The notes under the pieces were generated by a model. That model worked only from the letters and a program-made list of their open reading frames with translations, ran no database searches and was not told the origin of the DNA. Below are positions 24,601 to 29,783 of a DNA stretch of 64,000 nt, piece after piece. The first letter of the stretch is position 1. Each line of letters opens with the position of its first letter. The translations under genes and the position numbers were made by a program. Source of the stretch: Prorocentrum cordatum. Taxonomy: Eukaryota; Sar; Dinophyceae; Prorocentrales; Prorocentraceae. Where the stretch lies: assembly GCA_963575745.1 (NCBI GenBank), contig CAUYUJ010021698.1, positions 45,001-109,000 on the forward strand, written 5' to 3'.

Positions 24601-25013
24601 GGAGGCCCTTCGTGCTGGAGCTGCGGGCCCCCAGGCGCCGAGCGCCCCTGCGGGATCTGCTGGGCAGGATAATTCCACCACCCCTGCCAAACGTGTACGA
24701 CGAGGGGAAAGGGGGGAGGAGGAGGTCCTCCTCCTCCTCCTCCTCCTCCTCCCCTCTCTCCTCCTCCCTCCTCCTCCTCCTCCTCCTATCCTCCTCCTCC
24801 TCCTCCTCCTCCTCCTCTCCTCCCCCTCCCCTCCTCCTCCTCCTCCTCCTCCTCCTTCCTCCTCCCTCCTCCTCCTCCTGTCCTCCTCCTCCAGTCCTCT
24901 CCTCCTGTCCTCCTCCTATCCTCCTCCTATCCTCCTCCTCCTCCTCCTCCTCCTCCTCCTCCTCCTCCTCCTCCTCCTACTCCTCTCCTCCTCCTCCTCC
25001 TCCTCCTCCTCCT

Positions 25014-25044
<31 letters not shown>

Positions 25045-27378
25045 TCCCCCTCCTCCCTCTCCTACACACGGTCATGGTGGTGGTAAGTGGGCCCATCAGG
25101 ATCTGGGCGCGCTGGCCGGCACCGTCACTGCAGCGGGCCGCGGCCTGGTGGAGCTGGGCGGACCCCTGCGGCCGTCCACGCGGGCCGAGCCCGCCCGGTT
25201 GAAGGCCGCCGCCGCGGACAAGACGTACGTCATCCGCTTCCGGGTGGAGGGCGGCTTCCGAGGAGCGCCGGACGAGGACTTGGAGGGGAGACCCGCACCA
25301 CCCAGACCCCTCCGCGTCAAGAAAATTGCACGACGGGAGGTGTTTGGCTATTTTCGGCCTCTGGGGGGCCCTCGCCGGGCCTCGGGACTACCACAAAACA
25401 ATTCAGGACGAAAAACAGGTCCTGCGGAAAGGGTCGGAACTTCCAGGGAGGCCGTCCTGGAAAAAACAGGACGTCGGATGCCTGGATCCGTGCCGCCGAG
25501 ATCTCCCCGGAGATCATGGCGTTGCAGTTTTCTCGCGACCGGCATTTTCGCTCAATGTCGGGCCCCCCGGCCCTCACATATATATATATATATATATATA
25601 TGTATAGATATAGATATAGATATAGATATAGATATATATATATATAGATATATATATATAGATATAGACATAGATATAGATATAGATATAGATATAGATA
25701 TGTTTCGATCCGAGTCGAAACATGACGCAGAAAGATGGGGTCTGGGGCTCCGGGCGTGATTGTTGCGGATGCTGCTTGTGTTGTCTGGGCGACGTCGGAG
25801 CTCAGGGCCCTGGCTCTCGACACCCCTCCCGCCACGGTGCCCGGCTTGCGGGTATGAGGCCTCTCGGAGGTCCGTTGGGACCTCGTGCGAGGCCTCGCCG
25901 CGACAGTCTTCAGGAGGGAAAAAAACACACAGACACAAATAATCCTCGATTCCGAGGGAAATATGGGAACATATGGGAATTGGGGGGGAAGACAAAAACC
26001 CAGAAAATATGGGAAAATATGGGGACTATTTTTATTTGTGTGTATTTATTTGTGTGTCCTAATGTCCCTTTAAGTCTGGAGGCCTCTCGGGAGAGCCCGC
26101 TCGCGCGCGCCCGAGCCCGGCTTGAACCAGAATGGCTACGGACGGTGAGGGCATCGGAAGAAGGAGCCGTTGGAGAAGGAATCCAGGGTCTGGAAGCTGG
26201 TGGATCACCAATCGTGGATTGGCCATGGATATCGCATCGCTGCCACCCTCATCAGATAAGGAATCCTCCAGGGTCTGAAGTCCCCTGGCCGCATTCCTTA
26301 ACGAGGGCCCCCACCGTATCCGCACCAGCCCATTCGGAAGCCATGCCCAGGAGAATGGACGGAAAGAAAAGGTTAACGAGATCCTCTTGGGGGTCTTTTG
26401 GGAGGTCATGGGGTCGTCCTGGGGCTCTCTCAGGGACCTGTATGGAGCCCAGGAAGGCCTCTTGTGCTATCGTGGAGGACGTCGGTGAAAGAGAGGGTGT
26501 CGTAACGTTTGGCCCACCCCTTGGGGCAATCAAAATCGCCTCTCGGAGCCCTCTTTGGGGGGCTCTTGGGCCGCTATTGGGGGCGATCGGGGCCGTCGGG
26601 GGGGCCATCTTGGGCTCCTATTGGGCCTCTCTTGGGCCATCTTGGGGCCATCGGGCTTCAAAAGCGCATCGGAAGCGAAACGGGGAGAATTGCAAAATCA
26701 GTGACTTTCCAAAGGTTTTTGAAGAGTGCTGGCCTCTTGGGGGGGTCCTGCGGGGGTTGGCCCTCGTCGGGCCTCTTTGAGGTATGTCGGCAGCTATCTT
26801 GAACCATCTTCGATTATCTTGAGCCGCCTTTGAGGCCATCTTGGAGCATCGGAGGCCCTTTTGGAGCCGTCTTGGGCGCCCTGACCGATCGCGCCCCCCC
26901 CCCCAAAAAAAAAACATCACGGGGGGAGGGGGAGGGTACCCATCCCCGAAGGGAAATGATTTTTTGAAGGGGAAAGACAGAACTCGGTAGACCACCTTAG
27001 TCCAAAGGGCTGGTGGGATTTATACAGAACCCTTCCAGACAAGCTGTCCAGGGACACAAACATGCCATCGGAGACCTGGAGTCGTTTCCCAAGGACGCCA
27101 TTCTCGCGCTGGCCGGCCAGGCTCTGGACCAGCGGACGCCCAGCCGCGTCGAGCACCGGCGGGCAGACTTGGTGCGGGACCGGAAGATACTGGCCCTGGG
27201 CCCGTTGGTGTCGGATGGCGATGAGGTGGAGCTCACCATCAAGGCGCAGTCGGGAACCTACATCAAGGAGTTCGTCCACGGAGACGAGGGCCGAACGGTG
27301 CCCAGCGTGGCCGCCGTGCTGGGGCGCCCCTGCCGCGTGGTTTGGCTCGACGTGACCGAGATCCACGACGAGGACTGA
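10091..27378 (+). CDS. PUS10: PUS10, tRNA pseudouridine synthase (multi-exon gene span)
   Basis: Spliced gene for Pus10, which isomerises uridines 54/55 in the T-arm of tRNAs and in animals also has a reported microRNA-processing role. Eight exons (10091-10225, 12764-12904, 16512-16687, 21756-21841, 22158-22229, 24573-24653, 25100-25243, 27052-27378) join in phase to about 386 codons ending at TGA 27376-27378. In order they encode an N-terminal-domain block, [17 protein letters not shown], a CKSCGGSG zinc knuckle, the catalytic [16 protein letters not shown] and [15 protein letters not shown]. Human PUS10 is about 530 residues, so roughly 140 N-terminal residues are missing here. Introns use GT, GA and AG|G sites. 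The family is clear; the 7th intron's borders are the least certain part. Confidence 0.93.
10358..12740. repeat. 2.4-kb GAT/ATG trinucleotide array filling a PUS10 intron
   Basis: Imperfect GATGATG repeats with interspersed GCT, GTT and CAT; poor in CG. Long frames of poly-Asp, poly-Met and poly-His/Ile are by-products. It occupies nearly all of the GT-AG intron 10226-12763. The purest part is (GAT)n at 12541-12625. Confidence 0.95.
12764..12904 (+). CDS. PUS10: PUS10 exon b (basic helix, KKKKKQK)
   Basis: Acceptor ATCCAG|GCTGG and donor GA|GTGAGG; phase 2 on both sides. It encodes a Glu/Arg-rich helix ([15 protein letters not shown]) and a lysine run, where archaeal and eukaryotic Pus10 carry an LKREI-type helix ahead of the GRY motif. 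If the donor is ignored the frame hits TGA at 12906-12908. Splicing to 16512 keeps the frame (GA+A). The upstream intron is almost entirely the GAT array. Confidence 0.75.
13070..13270. mobile_element. Foldback element (GCTGCATGCAGCTGG family), copy 2
   Basis: GATAGGATAGGGAAAGGGAG left, CCTTTGCTATCCTAGCC right, TGCTGCATGCAGCTGG and CCTGGCGCCAGGGGGCGCC inside. Confidence 0.82.
13292..13438. mobile_element. Foldback element, diverged copy
   Basis: GGCGCGGGCTTCTTGGATCG on the left and the CTGGCGCGCTTCGCGCGCCAG core remain; the right arm is partly lost. Confidence 0.65.
13470..13653. mobile_element. Introner-like TIR element, copy 5
   Basis: 184 bp, TCAAGTCGGGCATGTCCTGC ... GACATGCCCGACCTAA. 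Flanks ACATGCAG / ACCTACAG (6 of 8). Lies in the PUS10 intron after exon b. Confidence 0.85.
13783..14040. mobile_element. GCATCGGCGATGC palindromic element, copy 3
   Basis: Left end CCTCCCAGAGGGGGTCCG, right end GACTCCACCTAGGAGG. Expanded in the middle by repeats of CATCGCCGATG. Confidence 0.85.
14046..14214 (+). repeat. Dispersed repeat (AAACACCCTGCTTGCC family), copy 2
   Basis: CCACCCTGCCTGCCTCCAGT, AATGAATGGACGTCCTGGGG, TTTCTTGTGGTCGAGCTGCT then ACTGTAG. In a PUS10 intron. Confidence 0.82.
14212..14345. mobile_element. Foldback element (GCTGCATGCAGCTGG family), partial
   Basis: TAGGGAAAGGGGGGTCATAT, CATCTGCTGCATGCACGTTG and GGCGCTGGCAGGCGCCAGGG. The right arm is replaced by a GACGTCATGA-family element. 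Confidence 0.65.
14388..14570 (-). mobile_element. GACGTCATGA TIR element, copy 3
   Basis: Reverse copy from CCCCAGACCCCCTCGAGTCATGA-type left end to TGGGGGTCGACGTCATGA and ATCATGACGTCGGGGGTT. Confidence 0.85.
15718..15900 (+). mobile_element. GACGTCATGA TIR element, copy 4
   Basis: GACCCCCGACGTCATGATTT, GACGTCGACCCCCAGAGGTC, then CACGGTCCCGAGGCC and GTGGCTCGAGGGTGTTCTGG. In the PUS10 intron before exon c. Confidence 0.85.
16345..16511. repeat. (CA)n microsatellite ending at a splice acceptor
   Basis: ACACACGC-type dinucleotide tract on the + strand, running directly into the CACAG acceptor of PUS10 exon c. Confidence 0.9.
16512..16687 (+). CDS. PUS10: PUS10 exon c ([17 protein letters not shown])
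   Basis: The exon begins at the end of a CA microsatellite (acceptor CACAG) and ends G|GAGACC, a GA donor. It carries [21 protein letters not shown]-type sequence with CTAC, the signature before the Pus10 catalytic domain; archaeal proteins have GRYRKLxRGIPQTRWPC. Phase 2 in, phase 1 out. It is followed by a Gly/Ala/Glu-rich linker that continues into exon d. Confidence 0.92.
16707..16932. repeat. 113-bp tandem duplication
   Basis: Two units beginning CAGAGCCCCGAATCATCAGG at 16707 and 16820. Each is internally palindromic (TAACTCGGGTC / GACCCGAGTTA). Starts 19 bp after PUS10 exon c. Confidence 0.92.
16940..17045. mobile_element. Introner-like element, 5' half only
   Basis: Begins TTAAGTCGGGCCTGGCCCTC and keeps the GGAGGAATATGCGAAAATAG and TAGTCTGGG blocks, but no matching right end follows. 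It sits directly after the 113-bp tandem duplication in the third PUS10 intron. The 3' limit is approximate. Confidence 0.7.
17146..17332 (-). mobile_element. GACGTCATGA TIR element, copy 5
   Basis: Reverse copy: GCGACGGTAGGTTTTCCACT, CTCGGGACCGTGACAAGACG, GACCTCTGGGGGTCGACGTC, CATGACGTCGGGGGTCTGGG. Confidence 0.85.
17836..18016 (+). mobile_element. TIR element (TACxGTCGGGGC), copy 1
   Basis: TACGGTCGGGGCGTTGACCT ... CAGGGCCCCGACTGTA; inner AAGGAACCC / GGGTTCCTT. An inverted second copy is nested in the introner-like element at 42869. Confidence 0.78.
18017..18203 (+). repeat. Dispersed repeat with GGGCATTCTAG ends, copy 2
   Basis: Collinear with 1836-2025: GCATACTGGGCATTCTAGCC, ACGTAACGCCCCTCC, AGTGCGCTCCGGGCACTGCC, ATAATGCCCATCATCGCCG. 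The outer CATACTGGGCATT / AATGCCCATCAT ends are inverted. Confidence 0.8.
18206..18450 (+). repeat. Dispersed repeat (GAGACATCTGGCGTCTCG family), copy 1
   Basis: Blocks CATCTGGCGTCTCGGTCTTG, CCCGACCACTCGACCGCTTC, CCAGCTTTTCATCCCGGGTC and TTTCGAGACGCCAGATCTC. The outer GAGACG-type blocks are inverted. Shared with 22380-22605 and 23480-23725. Confidence 0.8.
18440..19665 (+). repeat. Higher-order GGCCCCAAGAGG repeat, about 370-415-bp units
   Basis: Degenerate 15-30-bp AAGAGGCCCCxAGAC motifs organised into larger units. A lower-GC anchor (TTTCAGCACAATCGCCTCTT and relatives) recurs near 18774, 19145 and 19555. Opposite-strand relatives are at 26370-26890 and 52985-53950. Long Pro/Arg and Leu/Gly/Trp frames are by-products. 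Confidence 0.8.
19865..21251. mobile_element. Introner-like element carrying a 1-kb minisatellite
   Basis: The left end TCAGTCGTGAATGTCCCTCC with GGAGGAATATGC, and the right end GCATGCCCGAGCTAAG, are the two ends of one family member. The flanks are an exact GGTTGCCT duplication (19857-19864, 21252-21259), so both ends belong to a single insertion. The interior is expanded to 1,387 bp by ten 102-bp repeats. It lies in the PUS10 intron between exons c and d. Confidence 0.85.
20077..21085. repeat. 102-bp minisatellite, ten units
   Basis: Units begin GGGCTGCGATCTGCGCAACT, at about 20077, 20179, 20281, 20394, 20496, 20598, 20700, 20776, 20880 and 20984. The period is 102 bp with one 113-bp and one 76-bp unit. 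Because 102 is a multiple of 3 and the unit has no stops in the long frames, open frames of 750 bp or more run on both strands. Confidence 0.95.
21756..21841 (+). CDS. PUS10: PUS10 exon d (zinc knuckle [11 protein letters not shown])
   Basis: Acceptor CCCCTCAG|GAG, donor CAG|GACCTC (GA donor). 86 nt joining phase 1 to phase 0. It encodes [19 protein letters not shown]: the second CxxC pair of the Pus10 zinc finger, followed by the Y-x-x-SVeeL segment. Together with CTAC in exon c this restores a complete C2-C2 finger. Confidence 0.92.
22158..22229 (+). CDS. PUS10: PUS10 exon e (helix and GRE half of catalytic motif)
   Basis: A 24-codon exon: acceptor CCCCCAG|GATCTT, donor GAG|GATCGG. It encodes [20 protein letters not shown] then MGRE, the archaeal-like '...FHGxGRE' segment. 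It ends exactly one residue before the catalytic aspartate region, which is supplied by exon f. If the exon is read on past 22229 the frame meets a stop within about 20 nt (TGA 22248-22250). Confidence 0.92.
22380..22605 (+). repeat. Dispersed repeat (GAGACATCTGGCGTCTCG family), copy 2
   Basis: TCATCTGGCGTCTCG, CCGACCACTCGACCGCTTCC, CAGCTTTTCATCCCGAGC and TTCGAGATGCTGGATGTCTG. Preceded by the GATGCGGCTCGAACAATG / GATTGGGTCCAGGGCTC block, as in copy 3. Confidence 0.8.
22770..22955 (+). mobile_element. GACGTCATGA TIR element, copy 6
   Basis: CCAGACCCCCGACGTCATGA ... GGTCATGACTCGAGGTGACT with the collinear interior; in the intron between exons e and f of PUS10. Confidence 0.85.
23480..23725 (+). 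repeat. Dispersed repeat (GAGACATCTGGCGTCTCG family), copy 3
   Basis: ACATCTGGCGTCTCGGTTTT, CCCGACCACTCGACCGCTTC, CGAGACGCTGGATGTCTG. A partial fourth copy is at 14838-14962. Confidence 0.8.
24064..24263. mobile_element. Foldback element copy in PUS10 intron
   Basis: Arms GGGGAACGAGCAGTGACAGA and TGTCATTGACTGTTCCCC, with GGTCCGCGCGAGTTTCGCGG inside. Located about 300 bp before exon f. Confidence 0.88.
24573..24653 (+). CDS. PUS10: PUS10 exon f (catalytic DVDVRxLGxGRPF)
   Basis: A 27-codon phase-0 exon: acceptor GCATGAG|GAC, donor CGG|GATCTG (GA). [20 protein letters not shown] matches the Pus10 active-site motif, which contains the family's catalytic aspartate, and the GRPF substrate-loop motif. 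Joined to exon e it gives GREDVDVR without a missing or added residue. Confidence 0.95.
24722..25062. repeat. (TCC)n array inside a 446-bp PUS10 intron
   Basis: Almost uninterrupted CTCCTCCTCC on the coding strand between exons f and g, ending about 40 bp before the acceptor. It would act as an extreme polypyrimidine tract. Confidence 0.93.
25100..25243 (+). CDS. PUS10: PUS10 exon g (LRPSTR...KTY)
   Basis: Acceptor CATCAG|GATCTG; frame 0. It encodes DLGALAGTV... [29 protein letters not shown], matching the LRFxTRxEVxRLKxxxxxKTY region of archaeal Pus10. The 3' end is ambiguous. A GT donor at 25244 is phase-consistent with the exon at 27052. Alternatively the exon runs to about 25290, where GACTTGGAG resembles GACCTGGAG in exon h. 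Confidence 0.85.
25297..25472 (-). mobile_element. GACGTCATGA TIR element, diverged copy
   Basis: CCAGACCCCTCCGCGTCAAG, GGCCCTCGCCGGGCCTCGGG and CAGGACGTCGGATG in family order. Begins about 50 bp after the proposed end of PUS10 exon g. Confidence 0.65.
25578..25702. repeat. (TA)n / (TATAGA)n microsatellite
   Basis: TATATATATATATATATATA then GATATAGATATAGATATA blocks; local AT-rich island in the last PUS10 intron. Other TA runs: 5627-5655, 7503-7590, 21519-21541 and 33270-33310. Confidence 0.92.
25907..26070 (+). repeat. AT-rich dispersed repeat (AATATGGGAA family), copy 1
   Basis: AGGAGGGAAAAAAACACACA left, GGAATTGGGGGGGAAGACAA centre, TTATTTGTGTGTCCTAATGT right. The CACACA/TGTGTG ends are inverted. 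Clearly lower GC than its surroundings. Confidence 0.85.
26370..26890 (-). repeat. CTCTTGGGGGCC repeat block
   Basis: Reverse-sense relative of 18440-19665: CTCTTGGGCCATCTTGGGGC motifs, with an anchor GAATTGCAAAATCAGTGACT and CCAAAGGTTTTTGAAGAGTG. Lies in the last PUS10 intron. Confidence 0.75.
26922..27020 (+). repeat. Dispersed repeat fragment abutting PUS10 exon h
   Basis: Related to 54003-54232 through CCCCGAAGGGAAATGATTTT, ACTCGGTAGACCACCTTAGT and GGGCTGGTGGGATT. Supplies the sequence about 30-130 bp before the final acceptor. Confidence 0.7.
27052..27378 (+). CDS. PUS10: PUS10 terminal exon h ([15 protein letters not shown], stop)
   Basis: Terminal exon with 108 codons and [22 protein letters not shown] and [20 protein letters not shown] are diagnostic Pus10 C-terminal motifs (TP-x-RV-x-HRR; [15 protein letters not shown]). 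The protein ends ...[10 protein letters not shown], the usual acidic Pus10 tail. The start assumes acceptor TCCAG|GGACAC. A 100-bp dispersed repeat ends about 30 bp upstream. No AATAAA is expected or seen. Confidence 0.95.
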   Translation, partial: GHKHAIGDLESFPKDAILALAGQALDQRTPSRVEHRRADLVRDRKILALGPLVSDGDEVELTIKAQSGTYIKEFVHGDEGRTVPSVAAVLGRPCRVVWLDVTEIHDED

Positions 27379-27440
27379 GCACCGTGGCATGGCCTTGCCA
27401 GCAAGGCCCGCCATGGAGCGCTGGCAGCCTGCCGCCAGCC

Positions 27441-27445
27441 CGAGT

Positions 27446-27485
<40 letters not shown>

Positions 27486-27491
27486 ACCCGT

Positions 27492-27533
<42 letters not shown>

Positions 27534-27534
27534 A

Positions 27535-27566
<32 letters not shown>

Positions 27567-27575
27567 TGAGACCGC

Positions 27576-27608
<33 letters not shown>

Positions 27609-27618
27609 AGCCCGAGCC
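27441..27618. repeat. (CCCGAG)n hexanucleotide array after the PUS10 stop
   Basis: About 29 CCCGAG units with single-base variants (CCCGAA, CCTGAG), starting about 60 bp after the stop. Reads Pro-Ser, Arg-Ala or Pro-Glu depending on frame. Confidence 0.93.
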
Positions 27619-27749
27619 CGACCAGCAAGAGGCTCGGGGCGCCCCAGAGAGGTCCGGTGCGCACCTCTCCGGGGGCGAACAAAAGAGAGCCTCGTCGGCC
27701 TCGCGCGTCGCGGCCTGTGCCGGAGCGCCGCGCTTCCCCTGATGATGAT

Positions 27750-28312
27750 CGAGGAGGAGGAGGAGGAGGAGGAGGAGGAGGAGGAGGAGGAGGAGGAGGA
27801 GGGGAGGATGAGGAGCCGAATGATGAGGATGATGAGGATGATGGCGAGGATGAGGACGAGGTGATGAGAACGATCAGGACGGTGGTGAGGGCGACGACGA
27901 CGACGACAACGACGACGGCGATTAGGTTATCAGAGCTGTCGAGCGTGGCCGTGGAGGAACGGCGCGCCCCGAGTCCCCAGAGGTGGGAGATGGCGGCGCG
28001 GGGGCGCGCATTCAAGATTTCTGGCCTGGGAGATATCCCGATCCATCTCACTGGAATCACCGCGTCTCGATGCCGATCCCCGACCTCCCCCTCCCCCTCC
28101 CCCTCCCCCTCCGCCTCTCCTCCCCCTCCTCCCCCTCCTCCTCCTCCCTCCCTCCTCCTCCTCCTCCTCCCCCTCCTCCTCCTCCTCCTCCTCCTCCTCC
28201 TCCTCCTCCTCCTCCTCCCTCCCCTCCTCCGCCGCCTCCTCCTCCTCCTCCTCCTCCTCCTCCTCCTCCTCCTCCTCCTCCCTCCTCCTCCCCCTCCTCC
28301 TCCTCGGCACAC
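27750..28312. repeat. (GGA)n then (TCC)n arrays
   Basis: GGAGGAGG at 27750-27802, GATGAGGATGATG to 27860, CGACGACGACGAC to 27925, and a large TCC array at 28085-28312. CGACCACCACGACC follows to about 28535. Intergenic between PUS10 and the anoctamin; 28540-29030 is further CCT-rich with no recognised exon. Confidence 0.9.
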
Positions 28313-29039
28313 CCGCCACGGCGAGGCCCGCGAGGAGGACAGTCGCACACCGACCCCCGGGCGGCCCCCGACCTCCATTTGGCGGCGACGACGACGGCGC
28401 CTCCGCCGACGACCAGCACGACGACGAGGACCGCGACGACGACCACCGCGGCGACCACCACGACCACCACCACGACCACTGCCACGGCGACCACCGCCAC
28501 GACGAGCACCACCGCCACCCACCACCACCACGGCCGCGGGGCCGAAGGTGATGCCGCTGGTGTCGGCGCCTGTGGCGCGCCTCCAGGATGCCTATCAAAG
28601 CCACCCCACCGAAAGGCACGCCCCTTTTCGTCCTCCTCCTCTTCCTCCTCGATCTCCTCCTCCTCCGCCTCCTCCTCCTCCTCCTCAATCTCCCCTTTGC
28701 CCCGTTCTCCAGACGACGGCCACCACCCCCTCCGCATCCCTCCTCCTCGTCCCCCATCTCTTCCACCTCCCTCCACCTCCCATCATTCTCTCCGTCCCCC
28801 ATCTCCTCGTCGCCTATCTCGTCCTCCTGATGTCGTCCTCTCTGGCCTCCTAACTTCTCGTCCTCCCTCTGGTCTTCCTCCCTCCTCTACTCGTCCCCTC
28901 CGTGCCCCATGTCCTCCTCCCCCTCATGCTTCTCTCCCCTCCGAGCGCCGCGGGTGTCTCTGCCGCGGGCACTCTGTGGTCGGGAGCCCGCGCACCGCCC
29001 CACCGCCCCTTGACATGGGGGCAGCGCCCCCGGGTCGGG

Positions 29040-29215
29040 TGCTGCTAGAAGTGCCCCTGGCCCAGGGTGCCCCCAGCTTGGCGCACCATTCGGGAGGCCC
29101 CGGGGCCCCCCTGAGCCTCGTGGGGGGTGCCCCGGAGGCCGCCTGGGCCACCCCGAGAATCCTGGGGGCACCTTGGGCCAGGGGTACTTCTAGCAACACC
29201 TGACGAGGAGCGACG
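29040..29215 (+). repeat. Dispersed repeat (CACCCCGAGAATCCTGGGGGC)
   Basis: GTGCCCCGGAGGCCGCCTGG, CACCCCGAGAATCCTGGGGG, AGGGGTACTTCTAGCAACAC. Related to 50700-50885 (GGCGTCTGGGCCACCCCGAG, GGGCACTTCGAGCAACAC). Confidence 0.7.
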
Positions 29216-29394
29216 TGCAACCGACGGCCACTCCCAGGGAGAGAGGCTGCGCCGGCCGGGGCCTCCGGCCTGAGCACACCCGGGGAGCGCCGCGGGGGCC
29301 AGCGTGCGCAGCGCCAGCGCGCTCCAGGCCCACACGCCCGCCGCCGTCCCCGTAGAGGCCTCTCCCGCAGCAGCAGCCGCCAGCCAGCTGGCCT

Positions 29395-29520
29395 CCTCCT
29401 CCGCCTCCTCCATTTCCTCCTCCTCCTCCTCTATTTCCTCCTCCTCCTCCTCCTCCTCCTCCTCCTCCTCCTCCTCCTCATCCTCATCCTCGTCCTCCCT
29501 CCCTCTCCTCCTCCTTCTCA
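29395..29520. repeat. (TCC)n array
   Basis: CTCCTCCTCCATTTCCTCC tract. The stretch 29530-29699 is CGACGACG-rich and ends at the acceptor of the ENHRT exon. Confidence 0.88.
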
Positions 29521-29699
29521 TCCTCCGCTTCCTAAGCCCCCGACGGCGACGACCATCACCGCGGCGACGACAAAACGATTGCGGCTGCGACGCCCGCCGC
29601 GGCAACGCCGACGACCACGACGGCGACGCCGACCACGACGCCGCCGCCGCCGACGCCCACGGCGCCGACGACGCGGACGACCCCCGCGGCGGTGCCCAG

Positions 29700-29783
29700 T
29701 TCCTTTCGGTCGTGGCGGACCTGCTCACGCGGCAGGAGAACCACAGGACCCACGCGGAGCACGAGGGCCACCGGCTCGCCAAG
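29700..29783 (+). CDS. Anoctamin exon 1 seen (ENHRT loop)
   Basis: Acceptor CCCAG|TTC; encodes FLSVVADLLTRQENHRTHAE and HEGHRLAK, matching the (W)LTxxENHRTxxExE..LxxK loop that precedes the first helix of the anoctamin domain. The end is set at a possible GC donor (AAG|GCTTGC) but is not proven. The open frame continues to 29835, where an introner-like element begins. Confidence 0.65.

Noticed and set aside
27263-28531. 422-aa Arg/Gly-rich frame on the - strand
   Set aside because: Crosses the PUS10 terminal exon antisense and then CCCGAG, GGA and TCC arrays; no non-repeat domain.
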